Below are positions 34,896-42,388 of a DNA stretch of 42,402 nucleotides, piece by piece. The notes beneath the pieces were generated by a model. That model was not told where the DNA came from. It made no database searches and saw nothing but the letters and a program-made list of their open reading frames with translations. Every line of letters starts with the position of its first letter. Within the stretch, counting starts at the first letter, position 1. A program made the translations under genes and the position numbers. This stretch comes from Lachnospiraceae bacterium OF09-6 (GTDB lineage: Bacteria; Bacillota; Clostridia; Lachnospirales; Lachnospiraceae), in NCBI GenBank assembly GCA_003435055.1, contig QUMM01000029.1, forward strand, positions 1 to 42,402, read 5' to 3'.

Positions 34896-35828
34896 ATGCA
34901 ACTTAGTTTCTTATTGATGAAGGGAATTCTGGAATTATTTGCAATCATGATTATGGGATATGCGATTGTGAAGAGTGGAATTGTGAAATCATCTGACAGT
35001 AAAAGTCTTTCTGCAATTATCGTATATCTGGTAACACCATGTATGATTATTAATTCCTTTCAGATTGACGCCACGCCGGAGGTGCAAAATGGACTGATAC
35101 TGGCCTGTGCAGCTGCGACAGCGGTACATATGTTTTTTTTGCTGATAACAGCAGTGCTGCGCAAGATCTTTGGGCTGGACGTGATCGAGCGTGCAACTCT
35201 GATCTATACCAATGCGGGAATCCTGGTGATTCCACTGGTGCAGGAACTTCTTGGACAGGAATATGTGATCTACACCAGTGCTTTTATTATGGTGCAGGTG
35301 ATCCTTCTGTGGACGCATTGTAAAAGCATGCTTTGCGAAGAACAGAAAATCGAATGGAAAAAGATCCTTTGCAATGTGAATATTATTTCCATCATAGTTG
35401 GAATCGGATTTTTTGCACTGCATATCCAGTTTCCGGATGGTGCACAGAGTGTGCTGGATAAGATGAGCAACATGCTTGGACCGCTGGGAATGCTTCTTGC
35501 AGGTATGGTGATTGCGGATAAGCCTCTGAGTGCTGTTTTTTCCAGAAAACGAAGTTATCTGTCAGCGATGTTCCGGCTTATCGCCTATCCGGTGCTGGTG
35601 CTGCCACTGATGAAAGGAATCTATCTGTTTTCGAATCTCACAGATGCCAAAAATGTGCTGATGATCGTATATCTGGCATCGATTACCCCAGCCTGTGCAG
35701 CCGTGACCTCTATGGCCCAGCTGTATGACAGTGATGCAGCTTATTCCAGTTCGCTGTATGTGCTGACTACATTGTTGTCAGTGGTGACCATGCCGGTGAT
35801 GATTTATTTATTCCAACTGGTAGTGTAA
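34896..35828 (+). CDS. AEC family transporter
   Basis: Auxin efflux carrier/malonate transporter-like membrane protein of 310 residues with about ten membrane segments arranged as two halves. Family features are the N-terminal LFAIMIMGYAIVKSGIV, LVTPCMIINSF in the crossover region, YTNAGILVIPLVQELLG and the second-half SITPACAAVTSMAQLY. Substrates are usually organic acids or amino acids and cannot be assigned here. The start ATG 34896 follows GGAGGATGAGAGAAAAAT. The Nudix gene follows at 15 bases. Confidence 0.9.
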   Translation: MQLSFLLMKGILELFAIMIMGYAIVKSGIVKSSDSKSLSAIIVYLVTPCMIINSFQIDATPEVQNGLILACAAATAVHMFFLLITAVLRKIFGLDVIERATLIYTNAGILVIPLVQELLGQEYVIYTSAFIMVQVILLWTHCKSMLCEEQKIEWKKILCNVNIISIIVGIGFFALHIQFPDGAQSVLDKMSNMLGPLGMLLAGMVIADKPLSAVFSRKRSYLSAMFRLIAYPVLVLPLMKGIYLFSNLTDAKNVLMIVYLASITPACAAVTSMAQLYDSDAAYSSSLYVLTTLLSVVTMPVMIYLFQLVV

Positions 35829-35843
35829 AATGGAGAAAATAGT

Positions 35844-36458
35844 ATGAACAAATGGACAGAATTTGCCATTAGAATACAGAGTCTTGCCCAGGCGGGGCTG
35901 GCTTACTGCAAAAATGAATATGATATCGAGCGGTACGAAGAATTGCGTAAGATCGCAGCAGAAATGATCGCCTGTGAAACCGATCTCCCCATCGAAAAAG
36001 TGCAGGCATTTTTCTGCAATGAGACAGGATATCAGACTCCGAAGATTGATACCAGAGCTGCTATTTTCAAAGATGGAAAAATCCTGCTGGTACACGAAAA
36101 TAATGGTACCTGGTCCCTGCCTGGCGGATGGTGCGACGTAGATCAGTCAGTGGCTTCCAATACAATCAAAGAAATAAAAGAAGAAACCGGACTGGAAGCG
36201 GCAGCAGAAAAACTGATCGCAGTCCAGGACTGGAGAAAGCACAATCGATGCAACCTGCCATATGGCGTGATAAAGATTTTTGTGCTCTGTAACGTACTGG
36301 GAGGCAGTTTTGAAGATAATATTGAGACCACTGAGATAAGGTATTTCGGAAAGAAAGAATTGCCGGAGAACCTGGCCGTAGAAAAAACGACAGAAGAGCA
36401 GATACGGTTATGTTTTGAAGCTTATGAAAGTGAACATTGGGAGAGTGTGTTGGAATAG
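35844..36458 (+). CDS. Nudix hydrolase with N-terminal Nudix_N_2 domain (YjhB type)
   Basis: 204 residues. A helical N-terminal domain (WTEFAIRIQSLAQAGLAYCKNEYDIERY) is typical of Nudix_N_2, thought to act in substrate choice or dimerisation. The Nudix fold is entered by PKIDTRAAIFKDGKILLVHE, then LPGGWCDVDQSVASNTIKEI and KEETGLEA. Within the box the first Glu is Gln and the Arg is Lys; the metal-binding EE pair is kept. The first change is common in this subgroup (GGWADV-type boxes). Relatives are annotated as ADP-ribose pyrophosphatases, unproven here. The start is ATG 35844. Confidence 0.88.
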   Translation: MNKWTEFAIRIQSLAQAGLAYCKNEYDIERYEELRKIAAEMIACETDLPIEKVQAFFCNETGYQTPKIDTRAAIFKDGKILLVHENNGTWSLPGGWCDVDQSVASNTIKEIKEETGLEAAAEKLIAVQDWRKHNRCNLPYGVIKIFVLCNVLGGSFEDNIETTEIRYFGKKELPENLAVEKTTEEQIRLCFEAYESEHWESVLE

Positions 36459-36469
36459 GAGGCGAAGCA

Positions 36470-36790
36470 ATGATACCTTTAATAGATAAAAAGAAGACAG
36501 GAGTTCATTTACGCAGAATCATGGACAGCCGTGGAATTACTGTAAAAGATGTGCAACAGTATTTGAACCTCGGAAGTGTCCAGAGTATTTATCACTGGTT
36601 AAATGGTCAGAGTATGCCTACAATAGATAATCTGTATGCACTCAGCGAGTTATTTCAGATACCAATAGATGCAATGGTATGTGGTAATAGGAAACCGATT
36701 CAAGCAGAATATATTTTGAAAAATCAGACAACACAGCTGCGTAGAATGCATGTATACAGTAAGGAATGGGAGAAAAAATCGGCAGCATAA
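36470..36790 (+). CDS. XRE family helix-turn-helix regulator, 106 aa
   Basis: Single HTH_XRE domain: LRRIMDSRGITVKDVQQYLNL, SVQSIYHWLNGQSMPTIDNLYALSELFQIPIDAMV, spanning about residues 12-65. A short basic tail follows (QLRRMHVYSKEWEKKSAA). ATG 36470 is preferred over 36437 because GGAGGCGAAGCA directly precedes it. It lies 81 bases before the DIP1984-like gene, whose promoter region holds a perfect palindrome (36836-36853), a plausible binding site. Base composition drops from here to 39.6 kb. Confidence 0.88.
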   Translation: MIPLIDKKKTGVHLRRIMDSRGITVKDVQQYLNLGSVQSIYHWLNGQSMPTIDNLYALSELFQIPIDAMVCGNRKPIQAEYILKNQTTQLRRMHVYSKEWEKKSAA

Positions 36791-36835
36791 TTATTATACT
36801 ACAAGTTCAATGACAGAATGAGAATCCTCTTTTAG

Positions 36836-36853
36836 AATGTATATAGATACATT
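36836..36853. promoter_or_regulatory. 18-bp palindrome, candidate operator of the DIP1984-like gene
   Basis: AATGTAT-ATAG-ATACATT, 7+7 perfect, five bases before the GAAGGAGGAA ribosome site. Its place between the XRE gene and the next gene suggests a repressor site; a short RNA hairpin is the alternative. Confidence 0.55.
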
Positions 36854-36871
36854 ACTGAAGGAGGAATTTTT

Positions 36872-37534
36872 ATGAGTGAAAGAATGCTGGTAACACAGGC
36901 ACTGGATGAAAGAGATCTGCTTGTAAAGAAGATAGCAGATAAGATTGAAAAAGCAAGTTTTGTAGATACCATCAAGCCAAATGAAGATAAAGTATATGTA
37001 AAAAGAAGCAGCAAAGAAGAATATGCCAAAGATGCAGAGTCTGCTTATCAGCAGATCATGGATCTGATTGATCGATTTCAAAAAATCGATGCAGCAATTG
37101 TGGCTTCTAATGCCAGAACAGAGATTCAGACATCATATGGAGGCTATACGGTTGCAGGTGCAATATCTTTGAGAAGCAGACTACATGGATTAGGAGCATA
37201 CGAAGATGATGCAGATTTTGAGGGAAAACTTCAGTCTAAGATGAGAACAGAGTATAATGAACGAATTCGTTTTTGTGATCTGAAAAATGCACAGTTACAG
37301 TCAACAGCAGAAAATATGCGTCTCAGTATATTGGGAAAAGACAACAAAATAAAAGATGAGAAACCATTAGGTGTTGTGGATGCATATGTAAAAGAGAATA
37401 CGACAGAACTGGTGGATCCTCTGGATGTTCAGAAGAAGTTAGAATCTTTGGAAGAAAAGAGAAATAAACTTCTTACCGAATTGGATACGCAGATTAAGGT
37501 ATCCAATGCAACAACTTTTATTGAGATTGCATAG
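36872..37534 (+). CDS. DIP1984/septicolysin-like helical protein, 220 aa
   Basis: I assign this tentatively. Two hallmark segments of DIP1984-like proteins are recognisable: ALDERDLLVKKIADKI followed later by MDLIDRFQKIDAAIVASNAR, a G-x-T-V-A-x-A-I stretch and LRSRLHG; and near the C-terminus ELDTQIKVSNATTFIEIA. The protein is longer than the family's roughly 150-160 residues because of a charged insert (KRSSKEEYAKDAES and GKDNKIKDEKPLGVVDAYVK). It is mostly helical and soluble, with a single Cys. The start is ATG 36872 after GAAGGAGGAATTTTT. No function is established. A tRNA-like RNA lies 110 bases downstream in the same direction. Confidence 0.55.
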   Translation: MSERMLVTQALDERDLLVKKIADKIEKASFVDTIKPNEDKVYVKRSSKEEYAKDAESAYQQIMDLIDRFQKIDAAIVASNARTEIQTSYGGYTVAGAISLRSRLHGLGAYEDDADFEGKLQSKMRTEYNERIRFCDLKNAQLQSTAENMRLSILGKDNKIKDEKPLGVVDAYVKENTTELVDPLDVQKKLESLEEKRNKLLTELDTQIKVSNATTFIEIA

Positions 37535-37643
37535 AAATGGATTAATATATGTCTACATTACGAAATCCTCAGATTCAGCTTCCCGTAACAGGGTTAAGTT
37601 ACAAAAATGCAAACACCAGTTCTAATATAATTGGGTTGCTAAC
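37535..37643 (+). other. Spacer between the DIP1984-like gene and the tRNA-like RNA
   Basis: 109 non-coding bases with CCGTAACAGGGTTAAGTTAC (weak GTAAC/GTTAC pairing). No terminator is visible after the gene, so the RNA could be processed from its 3' untranslated region. A poor promoter-like match TTGAGA-16-TAATAT overlaps the gene's last codons. Confidence 0.35.
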
Positions 37644-37716
37644 TTTAAAGTGGCGCAGTTGGAAGCGCACATGACTAAGAATCATGTTGTCGCAGGTTCG
37701 AATCCTGCCTTTGTAA
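37644..37716 (+). ncRNA. tRNA-like RNA (AAG in anticodon position)
   Basis: Cloverleaf drawn by eye: acceptor TTTAAAG/CTTTGTA (a T-T mismatch and a T-G), D-arm GCGC-AGTTGGAA-GCGC, anticodon arm CATGA-CTAAGAA-TCATG (anticodon AAG at 37677-37679), variable loop TTGTC, perfect T-arm GCAGG-TTCGAAT-CCTGC, no encoded CCA. A real tRNA-Leu would need a long variable arm, which is absent. The stem can instead extend as AACTTTAAAG (37641-37650) with CTTT (37709-37712) and AAAGTT (37717-37722) around a 4-base bulge. It is either a tRNA-like regulatory RNA, an atypical mobile-element tRNA, or a tRNA relic at an attachment site. Confidence 0.6.
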
Positions 37717-37722
37717 AAAGTT

Positions 37723-38151
37723 GGTTAAACAAAGGATGAAAATATTCTAAATGAACGGTTTTCTATTTTTGTTGAACTGTTAAACAGGAACAGTTACAGG
37801 TTTTGATCTTAAATTGTTTTAAGTGAATCATTAATGTTTGTTTAGACATAGAAATGTGTCGAAATCCATGAAACAGGTAAAGTGTTAAGCTGATTAGCTG
37901 GAGGATATCCTCATGGCTGTAATGTAGGCATATGAATATTAGAATATAGCATGAAATTAAAGTGATAAATGGAGTATGGCACAAACATGCTTCTTTTGCG
38001 TATGAAGATTATGAATAGATAAAATACTATATGCAATATGGGAAAATATAGAATATACTGAATTTATGCAGACAACATAGCCATACGCTATATGCTAAAA
38101 CTATATAGCAAAAGTTTTTTAAAATAAGAGAGCAAAACGGTGGTGGAAGTT
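37723..38151. other. Non-coding AT-rich stretch before the nuclease-helicase gene
   Basis: About 430 bases without a supported gene. Visible items are the palindrome GAGGATATCCTC (37901-37912) and several TATA-rich tracts close to the downstream gene (around 38030-38110), where its promoter must lie. No tRNA, repeat or pseudogene was recognised. Confidence 0.5.
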
Positions 38152-39579
38152 ATGATATCAGTATCAATCTATGCAATTACGAGGAATCAGAATATAAAAC
38201 AGTTACAGAAGATGGAGCAGCATTTATCGGGCAGGGAATATTCGTTAAATATCAGAGAATGGGAATTATCCAGTATGAAAGAGTTGGTAAATCATCTGGA
38301 AAAACATATGTCTGAGGTGTACAAACTCCGTCTTTTTTATTCATTTCAGATTCCGAGACTTGGAAAAGAATTTGATCTTCTTCAGATTACGGATGAGCAG
38401 ATTGTAAATATAGAACTAAAAAGTGGTGCAGTATCAGAGGAAGCTATCCGAAAGCAATTGATACAGAATCGTTATTATCTGACAGCTCTTGGCAGGCAGA
38501 TTCGTTCTTATACCTATATTAGCAGTCAAAATCGGTTGGTACGTTTGACAAATCATGATCGTATTGTAGATGCGGATTGGGGAGAACTTTGTGCTGATTT
38601 GCAAAAAGACGGCAATGACTATGAAGGCAATATTGAAGATCTTTTTCAGGCGGAATTATATCTTATATCTCCATTGGCAGAACCGGATCGTTTTCTTAGA
38701 AAAGAGTATTTTTTGACTTCCCAGCAGAGAGATATTGAACGTCAGATTTTAAGGAAAATCAAAATAAAAGAAGGACAGTATTTCTGGTTCAGTGGATTAC
38801 CGGGAACTGGAAAGACATTGCTTTTGTATGATATAGCCATGAAGTTGTCTAACAGGCAGTCAGTTTGTATGATTCACTGCGGAGAAAATGGTAAAAAATG
38901 GGAACTGTTGCATGAACGGCTACGCAGGATCGTTTTTTTGCCAGATAATCAGATAGAAAAAGGAATGGATTTTAGTACATATCATGCAGTTCTGATTGAT
39001 GAAGCACACCTGTTGTCGCCAGATAAATTGAAGATTTTGCTGGAACAAAATATGGAATATCCAATGATATTTTCCAGTGACTGCGAGGATATGATAGCAC
39101 CGGAAGAACTGGGAGAAAATGCGGTCAGAATATTGAAAAATCTACCGAAAGTACAGACATTTCGTCTGACCAACCGTATCCGGACTAATGCAGAATTGTC
39201 TTCGTTTATTCAGAGTATGATACATTTGCCACGTAACAAATGTCACAGAAGCTATCCTCATATCGAAGTGGTTTATGCGAACAACGAAAAAGAAGCAGAA
39301 AATCTGTTGCAGGGATATGATATGCAAGGGTATCAGAGAAGACTGACCTGTTCTGAGATGAAAGGTATGGCAGTGAGAGATGCAGAGCGACTGGCAGTGG
39401 TTCTGGATGAACGGTATTATTATGATGAAAAGGGATATCTAAGATATGAAAGAGTAGGAAAACAGGAGATGTCAGATGTAAGAAGACTATTTCATGCACT
39501 GAATCAGGCTAAAGAAAGACTGGTATTAGTAGTGATGAGGAATGAGAAAGTGTATGAAGTATTATTGGAGTTAGTGTAG
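38152..39579 (+). CDS. PD-(D/E)XK nuclease fused to SF1-type helicase (DUF2075-like)
   Basis: 475 residues. The N-terminal domain carries GKEFDLLQITDEQIVNIELK, matching the D-x(12)-E-x-K pattern of PD-(D/E)XK/NERD-like nucleases (D75, E88, K90). A P-loop helicase core follows: Walker A SGLPGTGKTLLL (about 214-225), Walker B AVLIDEAHLL (about 279-288), FRLTNRIRTN, and the C-terminal LNQAKERLVLVVM typical of UvrD/DUF2075 proteins. The ATG at 38152 follows GGTGGTGGAAG; GTG 38140 is an alternative. Nuclease plus helicase in an accessory block suggests nucleic-acid defence or processing, an inference. Its end overlaps the convergent Crp/Fnr gene by nine bases. Confidence 0.82.
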   Translation: MISVSIYAITRNQNIKQLQKMEQHLSGREYSLNIREWELSSMKELVNHLEKHMSEVYKLRLFYSFQIPRLGKEFDLLQITDEQIVNIELKSGAVSEEAIRKQLIQNRYYLTALGRQIRSYTYISSQNRLVRLTNHDRIVDADWGELCADLQKDGNDYEGNIEDLFQAELYLISPLAEPDRFLRKEYFLTSQQRDIERQILRKIKIKEGQYFWFSGLPGTGKTLLLYDIAMKLSNRQSVCMIHCGENGKKWELLHERLRRIVFLPDNQIEKGMDFSTYHAVLIDEAHLLSPDKLKILLEQNMEYPMIFSSDCEDMIAPEELGENAVRILKNLPKVQTFRLTNRIRTNAELSSFIQSMIHLPRNKCHRSYPHIEVVYANNEKEAENLLQGYDMQGYQRRLTCSEMKGMAVRDAERLAVVLDERYYYDEKGYLRYERVGKQEMSDVRRLFHALNQAKERLVLVVMRNEKVYEVLLELV

Positions 39580-40206
39580 ATAAATATTCCGTCCTTCTTT
39601 TTTCAACACGCCTTCTTTTTCCAGACATTTTAATTCTCTTGTCATGGCGCTGCGATCGACGCTGAGATACTGAGCCAAAGCGGTATAGGACATAGGGAGT
39701 CGTAAGTCCTGACTATGTGCTTCAGCAGAAAGACTTTTCAGATAGGCGAGAATCTTTTCTCGTGTGGTAGGTCTGGACAGTACATAGATACGATTCATCT
39801 GCTGCCGGGACTGCAAGGCTGTCATCTGCAGAAGATTGCTCACCATCTGACTGTGATGATGACAGGCATTCTCGCATCGCTTAATAACATGCTTATAATC
39901 AATAAACATGACTTTTGTTTCTTCTTCCGCATTGACATAATAGTGCTGAGAATCAGCCGGAAGAAGGAACGGTTCTCCAAAAACTGCATCTTTTTTCAAT
40001 TCATCGATCAGATACTGATTGCCTGCTTCATCACAGCAGTATAGTACAGCACGGCCGGAAAGAATCAGGCCGATCTTATTCATGGAATGTGAGTATTCCA
40101 TGATCGTTTCTCCATTTTGAAAAATCATCTCTTTTGCCTGAAAACAGACACGCATTCTTTCCTGTTCTTCGGGAAGAATATCAGTGAAAAGTGTAATCTG
40201 AGACAT
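39571..40206 (-). CDS. Crp/Fnr family transcriptional regulator
   Basis: 211 residues: an N-terminal cyclic-nucleotide-like sensor fold (EMIFQNGETIMEYSHSMNKIGLILSGRAVLY...VFGEPFLL), a dimerisation helix and a C-terminal HTH_Crp (PMSYTALAQYLSVDRSAMTRELKCLEKEGVL). It lacks the clustered N-terminal Cys of FNR, so no [4Fe-4S] sensor of that type; haem or another ligand is possible. ATG 40206 follows AGGAGAAAACTTCT on the minus strand; the open frame extends 50 codons further without a site. It is divergent from the flavodiiron gene, which suggests that it controls that gene in response to NO, O2 or redox state. Confidence 0.9.
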   Translation of the reverse strand: MSQITLFTDILPEEQERMRVCFQAKEMIFQNGETIMEYSHSMNKIGLILSGRAVLYCCDEAGNQYLIDELKKDAVFGEPFLLPADSQHYYVNAEEETKVMFIDYKHVIKRCENACHHHSQMVSNLLQMTALQSRQQMNRIYVLSRPTTREKILAYLKSLSAEAHSQDLRLPMSYTALAQYLSVDRSAMTRELKCLEKEGVLKKEGRNIYLH

Positions 40207-40262
40207 AGAAGTTTTCTCCTTTGGGCGAGTCAACTGTATTTCTGAAGATACTGAATAAAGTA

Positions 40263-40370
40263 TATCACATTTTTTGAAAATAAAAACTATTTTGTGATTT
40301 TTGCAACAGAAATTTCCAATCTCATCTGTTATTATATTAACAAAGTTAAGGAACACAAAGTTACAGATAC
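40263..40370. promoter_or_regulatory. Candidate operators in the Crp/Fnr-flavodiiron intergenic region
   Basis: Three patterns: half-sites ATCACA and TGTGAT facing each other about 26 bases apart (roughly 40263-40301); the perfect palindrome TTAAC-AAA-GTTAA (40337-40349); and direct ACAAAGTTA copies 16 bases apart at about 40341 and 40355. The FDP promoter core could not be fixed with confidence. Confidence 0.45.
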
Positions 40371-40408
40371 AAAATAGAAAACATAAATAAGAAGTGGAGG
40401 AAATGATA

Positions 40409-42199
40409 ATGAAAGTTACAGATACGATTAAATATGTTGGAGTAAATGATCACCATGTCGACCTGTTTGAAGGACAGTATAAAGTGCCAAATGGAATGTC
40501 TTACAATTCCTATGTGATTCTGGATGAGAAGATTGCAGTTATGGATACCGTAGATGCAGAGTTTACTCACCAGTGGTTGGACAATATTCAGCAGGTTCTG
40601 GAAGGACGTAAACCGGATTATCTGATTGTACAGCACATGGAACCTGACCATGCAGCTAATATTGCGAATTTTTTGAAAGTTTATCCAGATACGACCGTAG
40701 TAGCTACCGGGAAAGCCATGAATATGATTCACAACTTCTTTGAACTGGATCTGGAAGGCAAAAAGATCGAGATGGAAAATGGTGGAACACTGTCTCTTGG
40801 CTATCATCAGCTTACCTTTGTATTTGCACCGATGGTACATTGGCCAGAGGTTATGGTTACGTATGACAGTACCGAAAAAGTCCTGTTTTCCGCAGATGGA
40901 TTTGGAAAATTCGGTGCGCTGGATGTGGAAGAACCGTGGGATGATGAAGCAAGAAGATACTTCATTGGAATCGTAGGAAAATATGGCGCACAGGTACAGA
41001 AGCTTCTGAAAGTGGCAGCAACACTGGATATTCAGATGATCTGTCCGCTGCATGGTCCGGTGCTTACCGAAGATCTTGGACATTACATCGGTCTCTATGA
41101 TACCTGGTCTTCTTACACACCGGAAGAAGATGGTATTGTGATTGCTTATACCTCAGTATATGGACATACCAAACAGGCAGTTACACTGCTTGCTGATAAA
41201 TTAAAAGCAAAAGGATGTCCGAAGGTTGTGGTTTATGATCTGGCAAGAGATGATATGTCTCAGGCAATCAGCGATGCGTTCCGTTATTCTAAGCTGATCC
41301 TTGCAACCACCACTTATAATGCCAGCATTTATCCGTTTATGAATGACTTTATTACCAGACTGGCAGAGCATAATTATCAGAATCGTACGGTAGGCCTTAT
41401 TGAAAATGGTACCTGGGCTCCGCTGGCAGCAAAAATCATGAAAGAGATGATGTCTGGATGCAAGAAAATAGAATGGCTGAAGAATACGGTACACATCTGG
41501 TCTGCGGTAAAAGAAGAAAACCGCAAACAGATAGAAGCCATGACAGATGAGCTCTGCAAAGAGTATATTGCCAAAGATGACAACCTTGCAAACAAAAATG
41601 ACATGACAGCACTGTTCCGCATTGGCTATGGACTCTATGTAGTGACTTCTAATGATGGAAAGAAGGATAACGGACTTATCGTAAATACCGTTACTCAGCT
41701 GACGGATAATCCATATCGTGTAGCGGTGAACATCAATAAAGCAAATTACTCTCATCATGTGATCCAGCAGACCGGAGTCTTGAATGTAAACTGCCTGTCC
41801 GTAGACGCACCATTTTCAGTATTCCAGCAGTTTGGCTTCCAGTCAGGAAGAACCGCAGACAAATTCGCAGGACAGAAGATCAACCGATCCGGAAACGGAC
41901 TGGTATTCCTGGACAAATACATCAACGCATTTATGTCTCTGAAAGTAGAGCAGTACGTAGATCTGGGCACTCACGGAATGTTTATCTGCAGCGTGACGGA
42001 AGCCCGTGTCATGAGTGATCAGGATACCATGACTTACACCTACTATCAGCAGAATGTAAAACCAAAGCCAGAAACAGAAGGGAAAAAAGGATTCGTATGC
42101 AAAGTCTGCGGATACATCTATGAAGGAGACGAACTTCCAGAAGACATCATCTGCCCGCTGTGCAAGCATGGAGCAGCAGACTTCGAACCAATACAGTAA
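40409..42199 (+). CDS. Four-domain flavodiiron protein (FDP core + flavin reductase + rubredoxin)
   Basis: 596 residues. The metallo-beta-lactamase diiron domain (1-240) keeps all ligands: H76, E78, D80, H81, H144, D163, H215. A flavodoxin domain (about 242-385; IAYTSVYGHTKQAV, TTTYNASIYPFM, ENGTWAPLA), a flavin reductase-like domain (about 400-540; GLIVNTVTQLTDNPYRVAV, INRSGNGLVFL) and a C-terminal rubredoxin (CKVCGYIYEGD...CPLCKHG) follow. FDPs reduce O2 to water or NO to N2O; the fused electron carriers should make it self-sufficient with NAD(P)H. ATG 40409 is eight bases after GGAGG; ATG 40403 and GTG 40394 lie too close to it. Confidence 0.94.
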   Translation: MKVTDTIKYVGVNDHHVDLFEGQYKVPNGMSYNSYVILDEKIAVMDTVDAEFTHQWLDNIQQVLEGRKPDYLIVQHMEPDHAANIANFLKVYPDTTVVATGKAMNMIHNFFELDLEGKKIEMENGGTLSLGYHQLTFVFAPMVHWPEVMVTYDSTEKVLFSADGFGKFGALDVEEPWDDEARRYFIGIVGKYGAQVQKLLKVAATLDIQMICPLHGPVLTEDLGHYIGLYDTWSSYTPEEDGIVIAYTSVYGHTKQAVTLLADKLKAKGCPKVVVYDLARDDMSQAISDAFRYSKLILATTTYNASIYPFMNDFITRLAEHNYQNRTVGLIENGTWAPLAAKIMKEMMSGCKKIEWLKNTVHIWSAVKEENRKQIEAMTDELCKEYIAKDDNLANKNDMTALFRIGYGLYVVTSNDGKKDNGLIVNTVTQLTDNPYRVAVNINKANYSHHVIQQTGVLNVNCLSVDAPFSVFQQFGFQSGRTADKFAGQKINRSGNGLVFLDKYINAFMSLKVEQYVDLGTHGMFICSVTEARVMSDQDTMTYTYYQQNVKPKPETEGKKGFVCKVCGYIYEGDELPEDIICPLCKHGAADFEPIQ

Positions 42200-42267
42200 A
42201 AAGAAAAATGAATTAATGATAATAGAGCTGTTATATAATTGAATTAATCAATAAAGCCGAAACAATA

Positions 42268-42294
42268 AACCACCCGTTGGACGGGTGGTTTTGA
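42268..42294 (+). terminator. Terminator of the flavodiiron gene
   Basis: AACCACCCGT, loop TGG, ACGGGTGGTT, then TTTTGATTT: ten-pair stem with short T-tract. It shares its arms with the partial hairpin at 42368-42388. Confidence 0.8.
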
Positions 42295-42310
42295 TTTATG
42301 GGCTTTAGCC

Positions 42311-42388
42311 TGTTGAGTGAGATGGAGTTTTTCGCTGTTCCGAAAAATGGAATTTCACTCAACATTTAACCACCCGCTATGCGGGTGC
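42311..42388. repeat. Nested hairpin repeats at the window edge
   Basis: Outer stem TGTTGAGTGA (42311-42320)/TCACTCAACA (42355-42364) encloses TTTTTCG-CTGTTC-CGAAAAA (42328-42347). It is followed by CACCCGC-TAT-GCGGGTG (42371-42387). The TGAGTGAGA element is also found in the ends of the 26501 MITE. The second hairpin resembles the subterminal hairpins of IS200/IS605 elements, but no transposase is in view. Confidence 0.55.

Noticed and set aside
37644..37716. Ordinary tRNA-Leu
   Set aside because: Leu tRNAs need a long variable arm, and the acceptor stem is mismatched with a better bulged alternative; kept as tRNA-like.
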